Assembly: GCA_017543905.1 (NCBI GenBank)
Contig: JAFYFC010000035.1
Span: forward strand, 1 to 32,713
DNA: 32,713 nt
From: Clostridia bacterium
Lineage (GTDB): Bacteria; Bacillota; Clostridia; Christensenellales; Aristaeellaceae
Direction of reading: 5' to 3'
Shown here: piece after piece, positions 16,062 to 24,084 of the stretch
Layout of the letters: each line of letters starts with the position of its first letter
Numbering within the stretch: position 1 is the stretch's first letter
Program-made: the position numbers and the translations under genes
Notes under the pieces: model-generated
What the model was told of the DNA's origin: nothing
The model's database searches: none
Seen by the model: only the letters and a program-made list of their open reading frames with translations

Positions 16062-18932
16062 ATGAAGACCTATGAGATCAAGATGAATCGCTCGCGTTGG
16101 TTCTGCGTGTGCATTTTCATCCTCTGCATCGCCATGATTATCGCCATGCTGAATCCTTACTTCCAATACGGTAAGGAAACCAGCACTTACACTACCGGCG
16201 ACGACAAAGTGATGCTGGCCGGCAAGACATGGGTTATCAACGGCAAGGCCGAGACCGACGAAGGCTATCGCAAGATAGTCATCGACGACGACGGCAAAAC
16301 CGGCACGGTTTATGTGAGCAACACCCTCAGGGTCAATCAGATAAACGCGCTGGCGAACTTTAAAACCGCCATCGACAACTACAACGAGATCGCTCAGGCG
16401 TACGAGAAGAGCCGCGTGTACGCCGACGACGCTCAGGCCAAGTTCGACGAGTTCAACGAGCTGTACACCGAGCTGACCACGAAGACCCTCACCGAGGGCG
16501 ACGATTCATCCATAGTAAAGGTAGAGTGGCAGGCTGTCGCGGCGGATTCTTCCGAGCTGACCCAGAAACAGAAGGATCTGGCTGAGGTCGAAAAGCAGCA
16601 GAAGATAGCAGCCAGAAACAACGATACCGCGAAGAAGGCGCTTGCTGACGCCGAGGCCGCCCTGAATGACGCCAAAACCGCGCTCGATCAGACCTTCGCC
16701 GCAGCCAAGCAGGCGTACGAGACCGACGCGTCCACGGCATGGGTAAGAGAGAGCAAGTCCGCTTACGACGCAGCTCTTAAAGAAACCTATCCGGACGAGT
16801 ATCTCGCCGCGTACGCGAACGTGCTGGACGACGAATTCAAAAAGTACGTTTCCGACAAGTATTACGACGAGTACCTGAAGTTCGTTGACGAAAAGAAGGC
16901 TCTGAACACTCTCGTCAGTAACCTTAAGAAGGACAAAGCTGCGTACACCGCTGCGCTGGAAGGCTTCCTTGCGCAGAAGCCCGGTCTCAAGGAGAACGAC
17001 GTAATAGTCAAGCTGGTCAACGCAGTGTACACTGCCGCACTGGGCGATGACACTGTGGGCTACGAAAAGTACTACTGCATGGATCAGAATTACGCGTCTT
17101 TCGCAAGCTTCACGGCTAACAAATACGCTTCGAAGTACGAGCCCTTCAAGTCCAGGGACAACGCGAAGGAAAATCTTTATACCATAAAGATGATAGAGCT
17201 TACCAACGACGAAAAGACTGCGCTGTACGCGGATTTCGCCGCCCGTTACGACATCGGCTCCGACGCGCAGGTAGCTCTTAACATACTTAACAGCTACTAT
17301 GCCGCTAACAAGCAGCAGATGGCGGCGGATTTCTACGATGCCGAAGACAATCTCATAAAGAGCGTCAAAACGCTCGACGAGGCGCTCGCGATTCTGCCGG
17401 AGGCCAAGGACGACCTTCTGACCGTTCTTGAAGAAATCAAGACTGCAGACGCCGCAGGCTATAACCTGGCGCTCGTCAACCTGTATCCCGACGAGTTCAA
17501 GACCATGCTGACAGAGGTATATGCAGACGACTATGCCAAGCTGAACGCAGACGATCTTGCCGCCAACGACTACGCCAAGGCCAAGTCCAACTACCTCGAA
17601 TACGAGCTTCTCACCAGAAACGACAAAAAGCAGCAGGAGCTGTACGAGCTTTACATTAAGGAAAATCCGGTAAATACCGTCGAAAAGCAGGTCGCGCTCA
17701 TGCAGGCCATGGGTACCGACTGCAGCTGGTACAAAGACGGCAAGGTAGACGGCGAAGCGCTCAAGGCCGCTTACCCCGACGATTACAAGGTACAGTACAG
17801 CGAAGTAAATCTCGACGATTTCAAAGCTTATTTGAAGACCACTTATCCGGACCTCTACAAAGCGGCCGCGACAGACAAATCCGGCCAGAAGAACGCTCTG
17901 ACGAACTTCGCCAGCAACCGCAAGACTACCTTGAACAAGACCGATCTGAACGCGCTTTACACCGAGTTTATGGAGAAAAACGGCGCGCTGGATCCCAAGG
18001 ACAAGGCGCCTGCCGCTATCGACAACATGCTCGAGATCATCGCGGGCGAGATGAGCGCTGAGGACCGCGACAATGCGATCTACGGCAATCTTGCACAGCA
18101 CAAGGACGAAAGCGCAGCAGCCGCGTCTGCTTCCGCAGCCGCCGCAAGCCTTTCGGCAAGCGCGCTCAAGAGCGGCAGTCAGAAGGCTACCTCCGACAAG
18201 TCCGCCAAAGCCGTGACCGCCATCGACGGCTGCATACAGGCGCTCGCCAAGATCAAGGACAGTTACGCGAAGGCCGCATCTGCAGCTACGACCGAAACCG
18301 AAGACGCTGCTGCTTCCGCCAAGACCTATGAAGATGTCAGGCGTTACTCGATCAGCGACGAAGAGCTGCTGATCGACAGCAAGACTCTTGACGCTATCGA
18401 GAAGGAAGCAAGCGACGAAGGCGCTCTTATGGAGATACCCGTAAAGGTTGCGCTTTCGAACAAAGGCAAGCTTACCCTTAAGTATACTGACGAAGCTTCC
18501 GGCAAGGACTGGAAGACGGATGAGACCGACTTCGCGGTTAGCTTCAAATACGACTCCGTCAAGACGCTCTCGATACTCGGCTTCGTAGCCTTCCCGAACG
18601 ACTACACTGAGTTCACGAGCGGCACGCTCGAGTACAAGATCAAGAACTACTTCATAAATGACGTAGTGCTCGTTCCGATCCTGCTGCTCCTCTTGTGCGT
18701 TGCGGGCGCAGTGCTTGCAATCGTCTTCAGAGATTCGTTCGCATCCGGCATCTGCCCGGCTGCAGCGGGTATCGTGGGACTTATCGCGTACCTCAGCAGC
18801 AGCTTCCTGAAGCTGGGCATGAAGGGCGCCAGAACGACTCACATAATAATCTGCGTGCTGCTTCTGATAGCAGGCTGCCTGCAGCTTTATCTCGGCATCG
18901 AAGAAAAGCGCAAGGCTGCGAAAAACGCATAA
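16062..18932 (+). CDS. Unrecognised large membrane protein: one N-terminal TM, helical repeat ectodomain, three C-terminal TMs
   Basis: I do not recognise this 956-residue protein. A basic start (MKTYEIKMNRSR) precedes transmembrane segment 12-31. About 835 residues rich in Ala, Asp, Glu, Lys and Tyr follow and should lie outside the cell. They are mostly helical, with a coiled-coil-like stretch at 100-220 and a spaced motif YPD[E/D/L][Y/F] at 243, 475, 571 and 595, followed three of four times by V-x-x-DD-[F/Y/E]-like text. An Ala/Ser low-complexity run spans 683-703. A probably beta-rich part (760-860) leads to transmembrane segments at about 867-889, 897-915 and 926-945 and a basic tail. 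Topology N-in/C-in is inferred. The layout recalls YhgE/Pip proteins, but the C-terminal membrane part is shorter and no motif is shared. AAG codons predominate for Lys, hinting at good expression. It has its own promoter, AAAGGAG SD and terminator. Confidence 0.85.
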   Translation: MKTYEIKMNRSRWFCVCIFILCIAMIIAMLNPYFQYGKETSTYTTGDDKVMLAGKTWVINGKAETDEGYRKIVIDDDGKTGTVYVSNTLRVNQINALANFKTAIDNYNEIAQAYEKSRVYADDAQAKFDEFNELYTELTTKTLTEGDDSSIVKVEWQAVAADSSELTQKQKDLAEVEKQQKIAARNNDTAKKALADAEAALNDAKTALDQTFAAAKQAYETDASTAWVRESKSAYDAALKETYPDEYLAAYANVLDDEFKKYVSDKYYDEYLKFVDEKKALNTLVSNLKKDKAAYTAALEGFLAQKPGLKENDVIVKLVNAVYTAALGDDTVGYEKYYCMDQNYASFASFTANKYASKYEPFKSRDNAKENLYTIKMIELTNDEKTALYADFAARYDIGSDAQVALNILNSYYAANKQQMAADFYDAEDNLIKSVKTLDEALAILPEAKDDLLTVLEEIKTADAAGYNLALVNLYPDEFKTMLTEVYADDYAKLNADDLAANDYAKAKSNYLEYELLTRNDKKQQELYELYIKENPVNTVEKQVALMQAMGTDCSWYKDGKVDGEALKAAYPDDYKVQYSEVNLDDFKAYLKTTYPDLYKAAATDKSGQKNALTNFASNRKTTLNKTDLNALYTEFMEKNGALDPKDKAPAAIDNMLEIIAGEMSAEDRDNAIYGNLAQHKDESAAAASASAAAASLSASALKSGSQKATSDKSAKAVTAIDGCIQALAKIKDSYAKAASAATTETEDAAASAKTYEDVRRYSISDEELLIDSKTLDAIEKEASDEGALMEIPVKVALSNKGKLTLKYTDEASGKDWKTDETDFAVSFKYDSVKTLSILGFVAFPNDYTEFTSGTLEYKIKNYFINDVVLVPILLLLLCVAGAVLAIVFRDSFASGICPAAAGIVGLIAYLSSSFLKLGMKGARTTHIIICVLLLIAGCLQLYLGIEEKRKAAKNA

Positions 18933-18948
18933 TCTCTAAAACTCGTTA

Positions 18949-18979
18949 CGGGCTGCCGCTTCCGGCAGCCCGTATTTTA
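18949..18979 (+). terminator. Rho-independent terminator after the 956-residue protein gene
   Basis: An 11-bp perfect stem (18949-18959 with 18964-18974), a CTTC tetraloop and a following ATTTTAT tract, starting 16 bases past the stop codon. It isolates the membrane protein gene as a single-gene unit. Confidence 0.9.
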
Positions 18980-19018
18980 TCCGAAGTTTTAGTATTTGTT
19001 TAAGTATTGCGCAAGCAT

Positions 19019-19047
19019 TTGCGTTTTTCGTTTGTATCTGTTATAAT
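19019..19047 (+). promoter_or_regulatory. Promoter for the yqhY-nusB operon
   Basis: TTGCGT (19019-19024), a 17-base spacer and a perfect TATAAT (19042-19047) lie upstream of GGAGGG (19062-19067) and ATG 19075. The -35 box is only moderate. This is the only convincing promoter before the long overlapping gene run. Confidence 0.6.
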
Positions 19048-19074
19048 TCAGATATTGAAACGGAGGGAATTGCA

Positions 19075-19560
19075 ATGCCTGAAAATCTGAGCATGAACTG
19101 CAATCTGAATAACGGAACTAACGCAAAGATCTGCTTTGCGTCTGACGTGCTTGCAACTATCGCGGGGCTTTCGCTTACCGAGGTCGAGGGGATCGCGGGC
19201 GGCGTGCGCTACAGCGGTCTGGTCGCCGACAAAAAGTCCAGAAAAAACGCGCTGAACATTAAAGCTCTCACAAAAGGCGTCAAGGTAGACGTAAAGGACG
19301 AGCTTGTAAGCGTCTCCGTCACCATCGTCGCGGAATACGGCTATTCCGTACAGGACGTTTGCCGGAATATTCAGGAAAACGTAAAAAAGACTATAGAGAC
19401 CATGACGGGTATGACAGTAAAGAACGTCGACGTTCATGTAAGCTGCATAAGCTTCGACAAGGAAAACCGTGAAAACGCCGAAATGACCTATCAGAAATAT
19501 TTAAGCGACACTGCGTCCGACAAGCTTGAAGGCGAAGCCGAAGCGCCCAAGGCTGAGTGA
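19075..19560 (+). CDS. yqhY: Asp23/Gls24 family protein (YqhY-like)
   Basis: A 161-residue Asp23/Gls24 (DUF322) protein. The family core is clear: CFASDVLATIAGLSLTEVEG (21-40), GVKVDVKDELVSVSVTIVAEYG, and a helix VQDVCRNIQENVKKTIETMTG followed by VKNVDVHVSCISF. The N-terminal 18 residues and the acidic tail are outside the core. YqhY in Bacillus lies just before nusB and the fatty-acid genes accBC and has been linked to acetyl-CoA carboxylase regulation; other members are envelope stress proteins. The position before nusB here supports the YqhY subgroup. The GGAGGG SD supports ATG 19075. The nusB start lies 13 bases after the stop. Confidence 0.9.
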   Translation: MPENLSMNCNLNNGTNAKICFASDVLATIAGLSLTEVEGIAGGVRYSGLVADKKSRKNALNIKALTKGVKVDVKDELVSVSVTIVAEYGYSVQDVCRNIQENVKKTIETMTGMTVKNVDVHVSCISFDKENRENAEMTYQKYLSDTASDKLEGEAEAPKAE

Positions 19561-19573
19561 GAGGTATATTCAC

Positions 19574-19975
19574 GTGGACAGAAGAAGCGCGCGAGCCTGT
19601 GCGATGAAGCTTGTTTACGAGTGGGAAATGGGCGGCGAAGGCGGAAACGACACACTTATCGGTCTGCTCGAAATCGATCCCGCGGAGAACGAAGCGGAGT
19701 TTATGACTGCACTGTTTGAAGGCGTAAAGGCAAATTATACAAAGCTCGATGAAAAGATCAGCGAATTCTTATCAGAAGGCTGGTCGCTCGAACGCCTTTC
19801 AAAGGTAGACCATGCGATACTTTTGATTGCTGTATACGAGCTGCTCTATACGGATATGGGCGCGGGCATAGTAATAAACGAGGCTGTGGAGCTTGCAAAC
19901 ACGTATTCTACCGACAAGGCAGGCGCGTTTATTAACGGTGTGCTCGGCAGCATTGCGAGGAGAGCCGATGCCTGA
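19574..19975 (+). CDS. nusB: Transcription antitermination factor NusB
   Basis: A 133-residue all-helical NusB protein that binds boxA RNA together with NusE (S10) to suppress termination in rRNA operons. It shows DRRSARACAMKLVYEWEM at the N-terminus, WSLERLSKVDHAILLIAVYELLY in the middle, and INEAVELANTYSTDKAGAFINGVLGSIA at the end, which is the standard family signature. I choose GTG 19574 as start because GAGAGG lies at 19559-19564 at good spacing and the protein then has normal length; a longer in-frame form from 19526 would lie within yqhY. The gene overlaps the following TsaD-like gene by 8 bases. Confidence 0.95.
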   Translation: MDRRSARACAMKLVYEWEMGGEGGNDTLIGLLEIDPAENEAEFMTALFEGVKANYTKLDEKISEFLSEGWSLERLSKVDHAILLIAVYELLYTDMGAGIVINEAVELANTYSTDKAGAFINGVLGSIARRADA

Positions 19976-20927
19976 TACCGTACTTGGCATAGATACAAGC
20001 TGTTATACTACGTCCGCCGCTTTGGTAAGCGGCGGGCGCATAATTAATTCGCAGCGAAGGCTGCTGGAGGTCGATGTCGGCGAACGGGGACTGAGACAGT
20101 CCGAGGGCGTGTTCCGCCATATGCGCGCGCTGCCGGAATTGCTTGAAGAGCTGCTTGGGAATGCGTATGACGAAAGAATTTCCGCAGTCTGCGCCTCGTC
20201 GCGCCCGCGTCCGGAGGACGACAGCTATATGCCGGTGTTTATGGTGGGCGCGTCGTTTGCGCGAAGTATAGGTGCCTGTCTCGGCGTGCCGGTGTATTAT
20301 ACGTCGCATCAGCAGGGGCACGTCCGCGCTGCGCTGGTCGATACCGATATGCCGGCGGGAAAATTCCTCGCGCTGCACCTGTCCGGCGGCACTACTCAGC
20401 TGCTGCTTGTAAATGAAAACCTTGACATACGCACGCTCGGCGGCACAAACGATTTAAATGCGGGTCAGCTCGTGGACCGGACGGGCGTATATATGGGACT
20501 CAGGTTCCCTTGCGGACCGGAGCTTGAAAAGCTGGCCTTATGCGGTAAATCGGCCTCGCTGATACCCGTAAGTCAAAGCGGCGATACGTGCTCGTTTTCG
20601 GGCGCGGAGAATAAGATCAAACAGCTCCTCGCGGGCGGCTGCGATAAATGCGACGTCGCGGCGGAGGTCTATTCCTTTCTTGCGCGCACGATAGCGCGTA
20701 TGATATCAAGAGCCGTGTCCGATATCGGCGTAAAGCATGTGCTGCTGGCGGGCGGCGTGGCGTCGTCGGGTCTGCTCAGGCGACTGCTGCCGCTAAGGCT
20801 CAATAAGCTTGCTTCAGACGTCGCGCTGCATTGGGCGCGGTCGGAATTGTCCGGTGACAACGCGTGCGGCTGCGCGCTGATAGGCGAAGAAATGTTCATG
20901 CGAGGTAAATATGGCGACAATAATTGA
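19968..20927 (+). CDS. TsaD/Kae1-like (peptidase M22, Gcp) paralog
   Basis: A 319-residue ASKHA-fold protein related to TsaD, the enzyme that makes N6-threonylcarbamoyladenosine in tRNA. The metal-site region reads SHQQGH (His114, His118), and Asp297 in SGDNACG matches the late metal ligand; HLSGGTTQLLL (137-147) and LLAGGVASSGLLRRLL (259-274) are the phosphate-binding segments. Differences from true TsaD are the second residues of the HxxxH motif and the region GGTNDLNAGQLVDRTG, where TsaD has a conserved DDAxGEAFDK-type text. This is the clostridial nusB-linked paralog, and a separate true tsaD is expected elsewhere. Its role is unknown; tRNA modification by itself is unlikely. ATG 19968 is preceded by AGGAGA and overlaps the nusB end; the 3' end overlaps folD by 17 bases. 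Confidence 0.85.
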   Translation: MPDTVLGIDTSCYTTSAALVSGGRIINSQRRLLEVDVGERGLRQSEGVFRHMRALPELLEELLGNAYDERISAVCASSRPRPEDDSYMPVFMVGASFARSIGACLGVPVYYTSHQQGHVRAALVDTDMPAGKFLALHLSGGTTQLLLVNENLDIRTLGGTNDLNAGQLVDRTGVYMGLRFPCGPELEKLALCGKSASLIPVSQSGDTCSFSGAENKIKQLLAGGCDKCDVAAEVYSFLARTIARMISRAVSDIGVKHVLLAGGVASSGLLRRLLPLRLNKLASDVALHWARSELSGDNACGCALIGEEMFMRGKYGDNN

Positions 20928-21762
20928 CGGCAAGGCCATCGCCGCCGAGGTGCGCGGCAGATTAAAGGAAAGAGCGGAGCAATTCGCGCAGAAGCATTCG
21001 CACAAGCCCGGACTGGCGGTCATACTCGTAGGCGACGATCCCGCCAGCAAGATTTATGTGCGCAACAAGGAAAAAGCCTGTGAAAAATCAGGCATCGCCG
21101 CGTCCACATACCGTTTAAGCGCGGATACAGCGCAAAGCGAGCTTATCGCGCTTATCGAAAAGCTGAATTCAAGCGCGGACGTGCACGGTATACTCGTGCA
21201 GCTGCCGCTGCCTGCGCAAATAGAAACGCAGCGTGTGCTCGAAGCGATTTCGCCGCTAAAGGACGTAGACGGCTTTCATCCCTATAACGCAGGCAAGCTT
21301 TTGCAAAGCAGCGCACTGCTCGAGCCGTGCACGCCGAAGGGCTGCATAAGGCTCATCAAGACGACCGGAATAGAACTGAGCGGCAAAAACGCTGTCGTTA
21401 TCGGGCGTTCCAACCTAGTCGGGAAACCGCTTGCGGTAATGCTCGAAAGGGAAAACTGCACGGTCACGCTCTGCCATTCAAAAACGAAAGACCTTGAATA
21501 CCATCTGAAAAATGCAGACATAGTCGTGTGCGCGGTAGGCAAAGCGCGCATATTGGACGGCTCATTCCTTAAACCGGGCTGCACGGTGATAGACGTCGGG
21601 ATCAACCGGCTTTCTGACGGCACGGTGTGCGGAGACGTCGATTTCGATTCGGCAGCCGAAAAAGCTGCATTCATCACGCCCGTACCGGGCGGCGTAGGGC
21701 CGATGACGATCGCCATGCTGCTTGAAAACACCATTATCGCCGCGGAGGCGTTTAATGCCTGA
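20911..21762 (+). CDS. folD: Bifunctional methylenetetrahydrofolate dehydrogenase/cyclohydrolase
   Basis: A 283-residue FolD enzyme that interconverts 5,10-methylene-THF and 10-formyl-THF using NADP, supplying one-carbon units for purines and formyl-Met. Signatures are VGDDPASKIYVRNKEKAC (40-57, with Tyr49 and Lys53 in the active site), HGILVQLPLP, KDVDGFHPYNAGKL, the Rossmann segment VVIGRSNLVGKPLAVML and TPVPGGVGPMTIAMLLENT near the end. The length is normal. The start overlaps the TsaD-like gene by 17 bases and the end overlaps xseA by 8 bases. GAGGT precedes the ATG. The order folD-xseA-xseB is conserved in Firmicutes. Confidence 0.97.
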   Translation: MATIIDGKAIAAEVRGRLKERAEQFAQKHSHKPGLAVILVGDDPASKIYVRNKEKACEKSGIAASTYRLSADTAQSELIALIEKLNSSADVHGILVQLPLPAQIETQRVLEAISPLKDVDGFHPYNAGKLLQSSALLEPCTPKGCIRLIKTTGIELSGKNAVVIGRSNLVGKPLAVMLERENCTVTLCHSKTKDLEYHLKNADIVVCAVGKARILDGSFLKPGCTVIDVGINRLSDGTVCGDVDFDSAAEKAAFITPVPGGVGPMTIAMLLENTIIAAEAFNA

Positions 21763-22972
21763 CAGGATAATCACGGTTACCGAGCTTAATTCTTATGTGC
21801 GAGAGCGTTTGGTTTCGGACGCTCTGCTCAGACGCGTATCCGTGAAGGGCGAGATAAGCGAATTCCGTGTGCAGGCCGGCAGCGGGCATGCGTATTTTAC
21901 GCTCAAGGACGAAGGCTCGATGATAAGCTGCGTCATGTGGCGCAGCAGCGTACAGCTGCTCCGCTTTATACCTGCCGTGGGCAAAAAGGTATTGGCGAGA
22001 GGACAGATCAGCATATATGTACCTGCCGGACGCTACCAGTTCACGGTCGACGCCATGAGCGAGGAGGGGCGCGGAGACCTCTACGCAAGATTCGAACAGC
22101 TTAAGTCGCGGCTCGAGCTGGAAGGCCTGTTCGACATTGAACACAAAAAGCCCATCCCGTACAAGGTTAAGACCATAGGCGTGGCCACCTCGCTGAGCGG
22201 CGCGGCGATACGGGATATAATCAAGGTTTCGCGTGCACGCAATCCTCGTGTGAACATTTTGATAGTGCCCTGCGCCGTACAGGGAAAGGGCGCGGAGTAC
22301 GAAATCGCCCGCGCCGTCAGGCGTCTTGACGAGGACGGACGCGCGGACGTGATACTCGTCGGGCGCGGAGGCGGCTCCATAGAGGACCTGTGGCCGTTCA
22401 ACGAAGAGGCGGTGGCGCGCGCGATATATGCCTGCCGCACGCCGGTAATCTCCTGCGTAGGTCACGAGACGGATTTTTCCATAGCGGATTTCGTCAGCGA
22501 CCTGCGAGCGTCGACTCCGTCGAACGCCGCGGAGATCGCAGTTGCGGACGTGCGCGAGCTTGAGGCTCAGCTGCGCTCGCTCGTCACGCGGCTTGTTAAC
22601 GCCTTCAGAAGCGCACAGCAAACGCGGCGTCTGCGCCTCACCGCGCTGACCAGAAGCGTTTTGTTCAGAAGACCGGCGGACGTGCTCATAAAGCCCAGGC
22701 GCGAAGCGGCCGAGGAACTGAGAACGCGGCTTTTGAACGCTCAGAAGCAGCGTCTTAAGGCGGAGCGCATACGTCTGCAGAACGATTTCAGAGTGCTTGA
22801 AACTCTGAATCCGGACAATATCAAAAAGCGCGGTTACGCGTGCGTCCGCCAGAGAAACGCTCTGGTAAGCGATATAGGCGAGCTGGACAACTCACAGGGC
22901 GTTACCGTGGAGCTTTTGAACGGAGAATTCGACGCGGATATCAAAGCGGTCAGGAGAGTGCACAATGGCTGA
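21755..22972 (+). CDS. xseA: Exodeoxyribonuclease VII large subunit
   Basis: A 405-residue catalytic subunit of exonuclease VII, which degrades single-stranded DNA from both ends. The N-terminal OB-fold shows TVTELNSYVRERLVSD and VKGEISEFRVQAGSGHAYFTLKD. The nuclease part has KPIPYKVKTIGVATSLSGAAIRDI and VGRGGGSIEDLWPFNEEAVARAI, with GHETDFSIADFVSDLRASTPSNAAE following, and a coiled-coil C-terminal part before LKKRGYACVR-like text. ATG 21755 overlaps the folD stop by 8 bases with GGAGG upstream; an in-frame ATG at 21722 lies within folD and lacks homology. The 3' end overlaps xseB by 8 bases, which fits production of the two subunits together. Confidence 0.97.
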   Translation: MPDRIITVTELNSYVRERLVSDALLRRVSVKGEISEFRVQAGSGHAYFTLKDEGSMISCVMWRSSVQLLRFIPAVGKKVLARGQISIYVPAGRYQFTVDAMSEEGRGDLYARFEQLKSRLELEGLFDIEHKKPIPYKVKTIGVATSLSGAAIRDIIKVSRARNPRVNILIVPCAVQGKGAEYEIARAVRRLDEDGRADVILVGRGGGSIEDLWPFNEEAVARAIYACRTPVISCVGHETDFSIADFVSDLRASTPSNAAEIAVADVRELEAQLRSLVTRLVNAFRSAQQTRRLRLTALTRSVLFRRPADVLIKPRREAAEELRTRLLNAQKQRLKAERIRLQNDFRVLETLNPDNIKKRGYACVRQRNALVSDIGELDNSQGVTVELLNGEFDADIKAVRRVHNG

Positions 22973-23195
22973 AAAACTCACATTTGAAAGCGGGCTTTCA
23001 AAGCTCGAGGAAATCGTCACCCAGCTTGAAACGGGCGCTGTAACGCTTGAGGATTCCTTTAAGGCGTATCAGACCGGAGTGAAGCTGTACAAAAAGTTAG
23101 AGGCGATACTTAACGAAGGCGACGCGCGCATAATCGAGCTTACGGGCGAGGGCGACAACGTGCTTGAAGGAGACGCGGACGATGAGAACGTATGA
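22965..23195 (+). CDS. xseB: Exodeoxyribonuclease VII small subunit
   Basis: A 76-residue helical partner of XseA. The family pattern LTFESGLSKLEEIVTQLETG, then VTLEDSFKAYQTGVKLYK and an acidic tail, is complete. Several small subunits bind the coiled coil of one large subunit to form active exonuclease VII. Overlap is 8 bases with xseA and 14 bases with ispA, so expression is tightly coupled. Confidence 0.95.
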   Translation: MAEKLTFESGLSKLEEIVTQLETGAVTLEDSFKAYQTGVKLYKKLEAILNEGDARIIELTGEGDNVLEGDADDENV

Positions 23196-24084
23196 CGAAT
23201 ACAAGCGCATGACCGAACAAAGGCTTAATGAGCTGTTTCCCGCGCCGAGCGCGGAGTTTGCGCAGGGCGAGGCGCCTGCGCTGCTTCTTGATGCGATGCG
23301 CTACAGCCTGATGGCAGGCGGGAAGCGGCTGCGTCCGGTAATGCTGCTCGCAGCGTGCGAGCTGACGGGCGGAGACGCCGCTGCTGCGCTCGATTTTGCC
23401 TGCGCGCTCGAAATGATACACACTTATTCTCTGATCCACGACGACCTGCCGGGCATGGACGACGATACGCTGCGGCGCGGAAAACCTACGAACCACGTGG
23501 TATACGGTGTGGGTCAGGCGATACTTGCAGGCGACGGACTGCTCACGTACGCATTCGAAGTGATGCTGAAGGCCGCGCAGCGGTATCCTGAAAAGGCGCA
23601 TTTGTGCCTGAGCGCGATGTCAGACATTGCGCGCGAAGCGGGCGTCACCGGCATGGTGGCGGGGCAGTGCGCGGATCTGTACTGCGAGAAGGAACGGATA
23701 ACCGACGATAAACTGCTTAGCTATATACACGCGGGCAAAACGATGGCGATGTTCAGAGGCGCGGTGACCGCAGGTGCGCGCCTTGCGGGCGCTGCCGCGT
23801 CGGAGCTTGACGCGCTTGAAAAATATGCCCGTGCGTTCGGTATTCTGTTTCAGGTAACTGACGACATACTCGACGTCACTGCAGAGGCGGACGCCTTCGG
23901 CAAGACGAAGGGCAAGGACGCCGCGCAGTGCAAGCTCACGGCGGTCAGCGCGTATTCGCTCGAGGGTGCGCAGCTTAAAGCGCTTGAGCTTAAAAACGAA
24001 GCCCTCTCGGCGCTTGAAGGCTTCGGCAGCGACGCCGATTTCTTCAGAACGCTCGTCACAGACATGTACGAAAGAAACCATTGA
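23182..24084 (+). CDS. ispA: Polyprenyl diphosphate synthase (farnesyl/geranyl type)
   Basis: A 300-residue trans-prenyltransferase. The first Asp-rich motif DDLPGMDDD is at residues 87-95 and the second DDILD at 227-231; GGKRLRPVMLL (46-56), GDGLLTYAFEVM and GKTMAMFRGAV are also typical. It joins isopentenyl diphosphate with allylic diphosphates to give farnesyl (or geranylgeranyl) diphosphate for undecaprenyl carriers and quinone-type lipids. Residues before the first Asp motif (YSLIH) suit a C15-type product, but chain length is not proven. ATG 23182 is chosen because homology begins there; upstream in-frame codons lie within xseB. The stop TGA overlaps the dxs ATG by one base. Confidence 0.95.
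   Translation: MRTYDEYKRMTEQRLNELFPAPSAEFAQGEAPALLLDAMRYSLMAGGKRLRPVMLLAACELTGGDAAAALDFACALEMIHTYSLIHDDLPGMDDDTLRRGKPTNHVVYGVGQAILAGDGLLTYAFEVMLKAAQRYPEKAHLCLSAMSDIAREAGVTGMVAGQCADLYCEKERITDDKLLSYIHAGKTMAMFRGAVTAGARLAGAAASELDALEKYARAFGILFQVTDDILDVTAEADAFGKTKGKDAAQCKLTAVSAYSLEGAQLKALELKNEALSALEGFGSDADFFRTLVTDMYERNH

Noticed and set aside
16506..18842. A 778-codon open frame antisense to the membrane protein gene
   Set aside because: It arises from the GC-rich third positions of the sense gene; its translation is rich in Val, Leu, Arg and Cys with no recognisable domain, SD or promoter.
19968..20927. Calling this gene tsaD
   Set aside because: The motifs between the HxxxH and the final Asp differ from TsaD, and the nusB-linked position is that of a known clostridial paralog, so no symbol is given.
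21752..22621. A 289-codon minus-strand frame opposite xseA
   Set aside because: The sense strand encodes a full exonuclease VII large subunit; the antisense frame lacks any motif or ribosome binding site.
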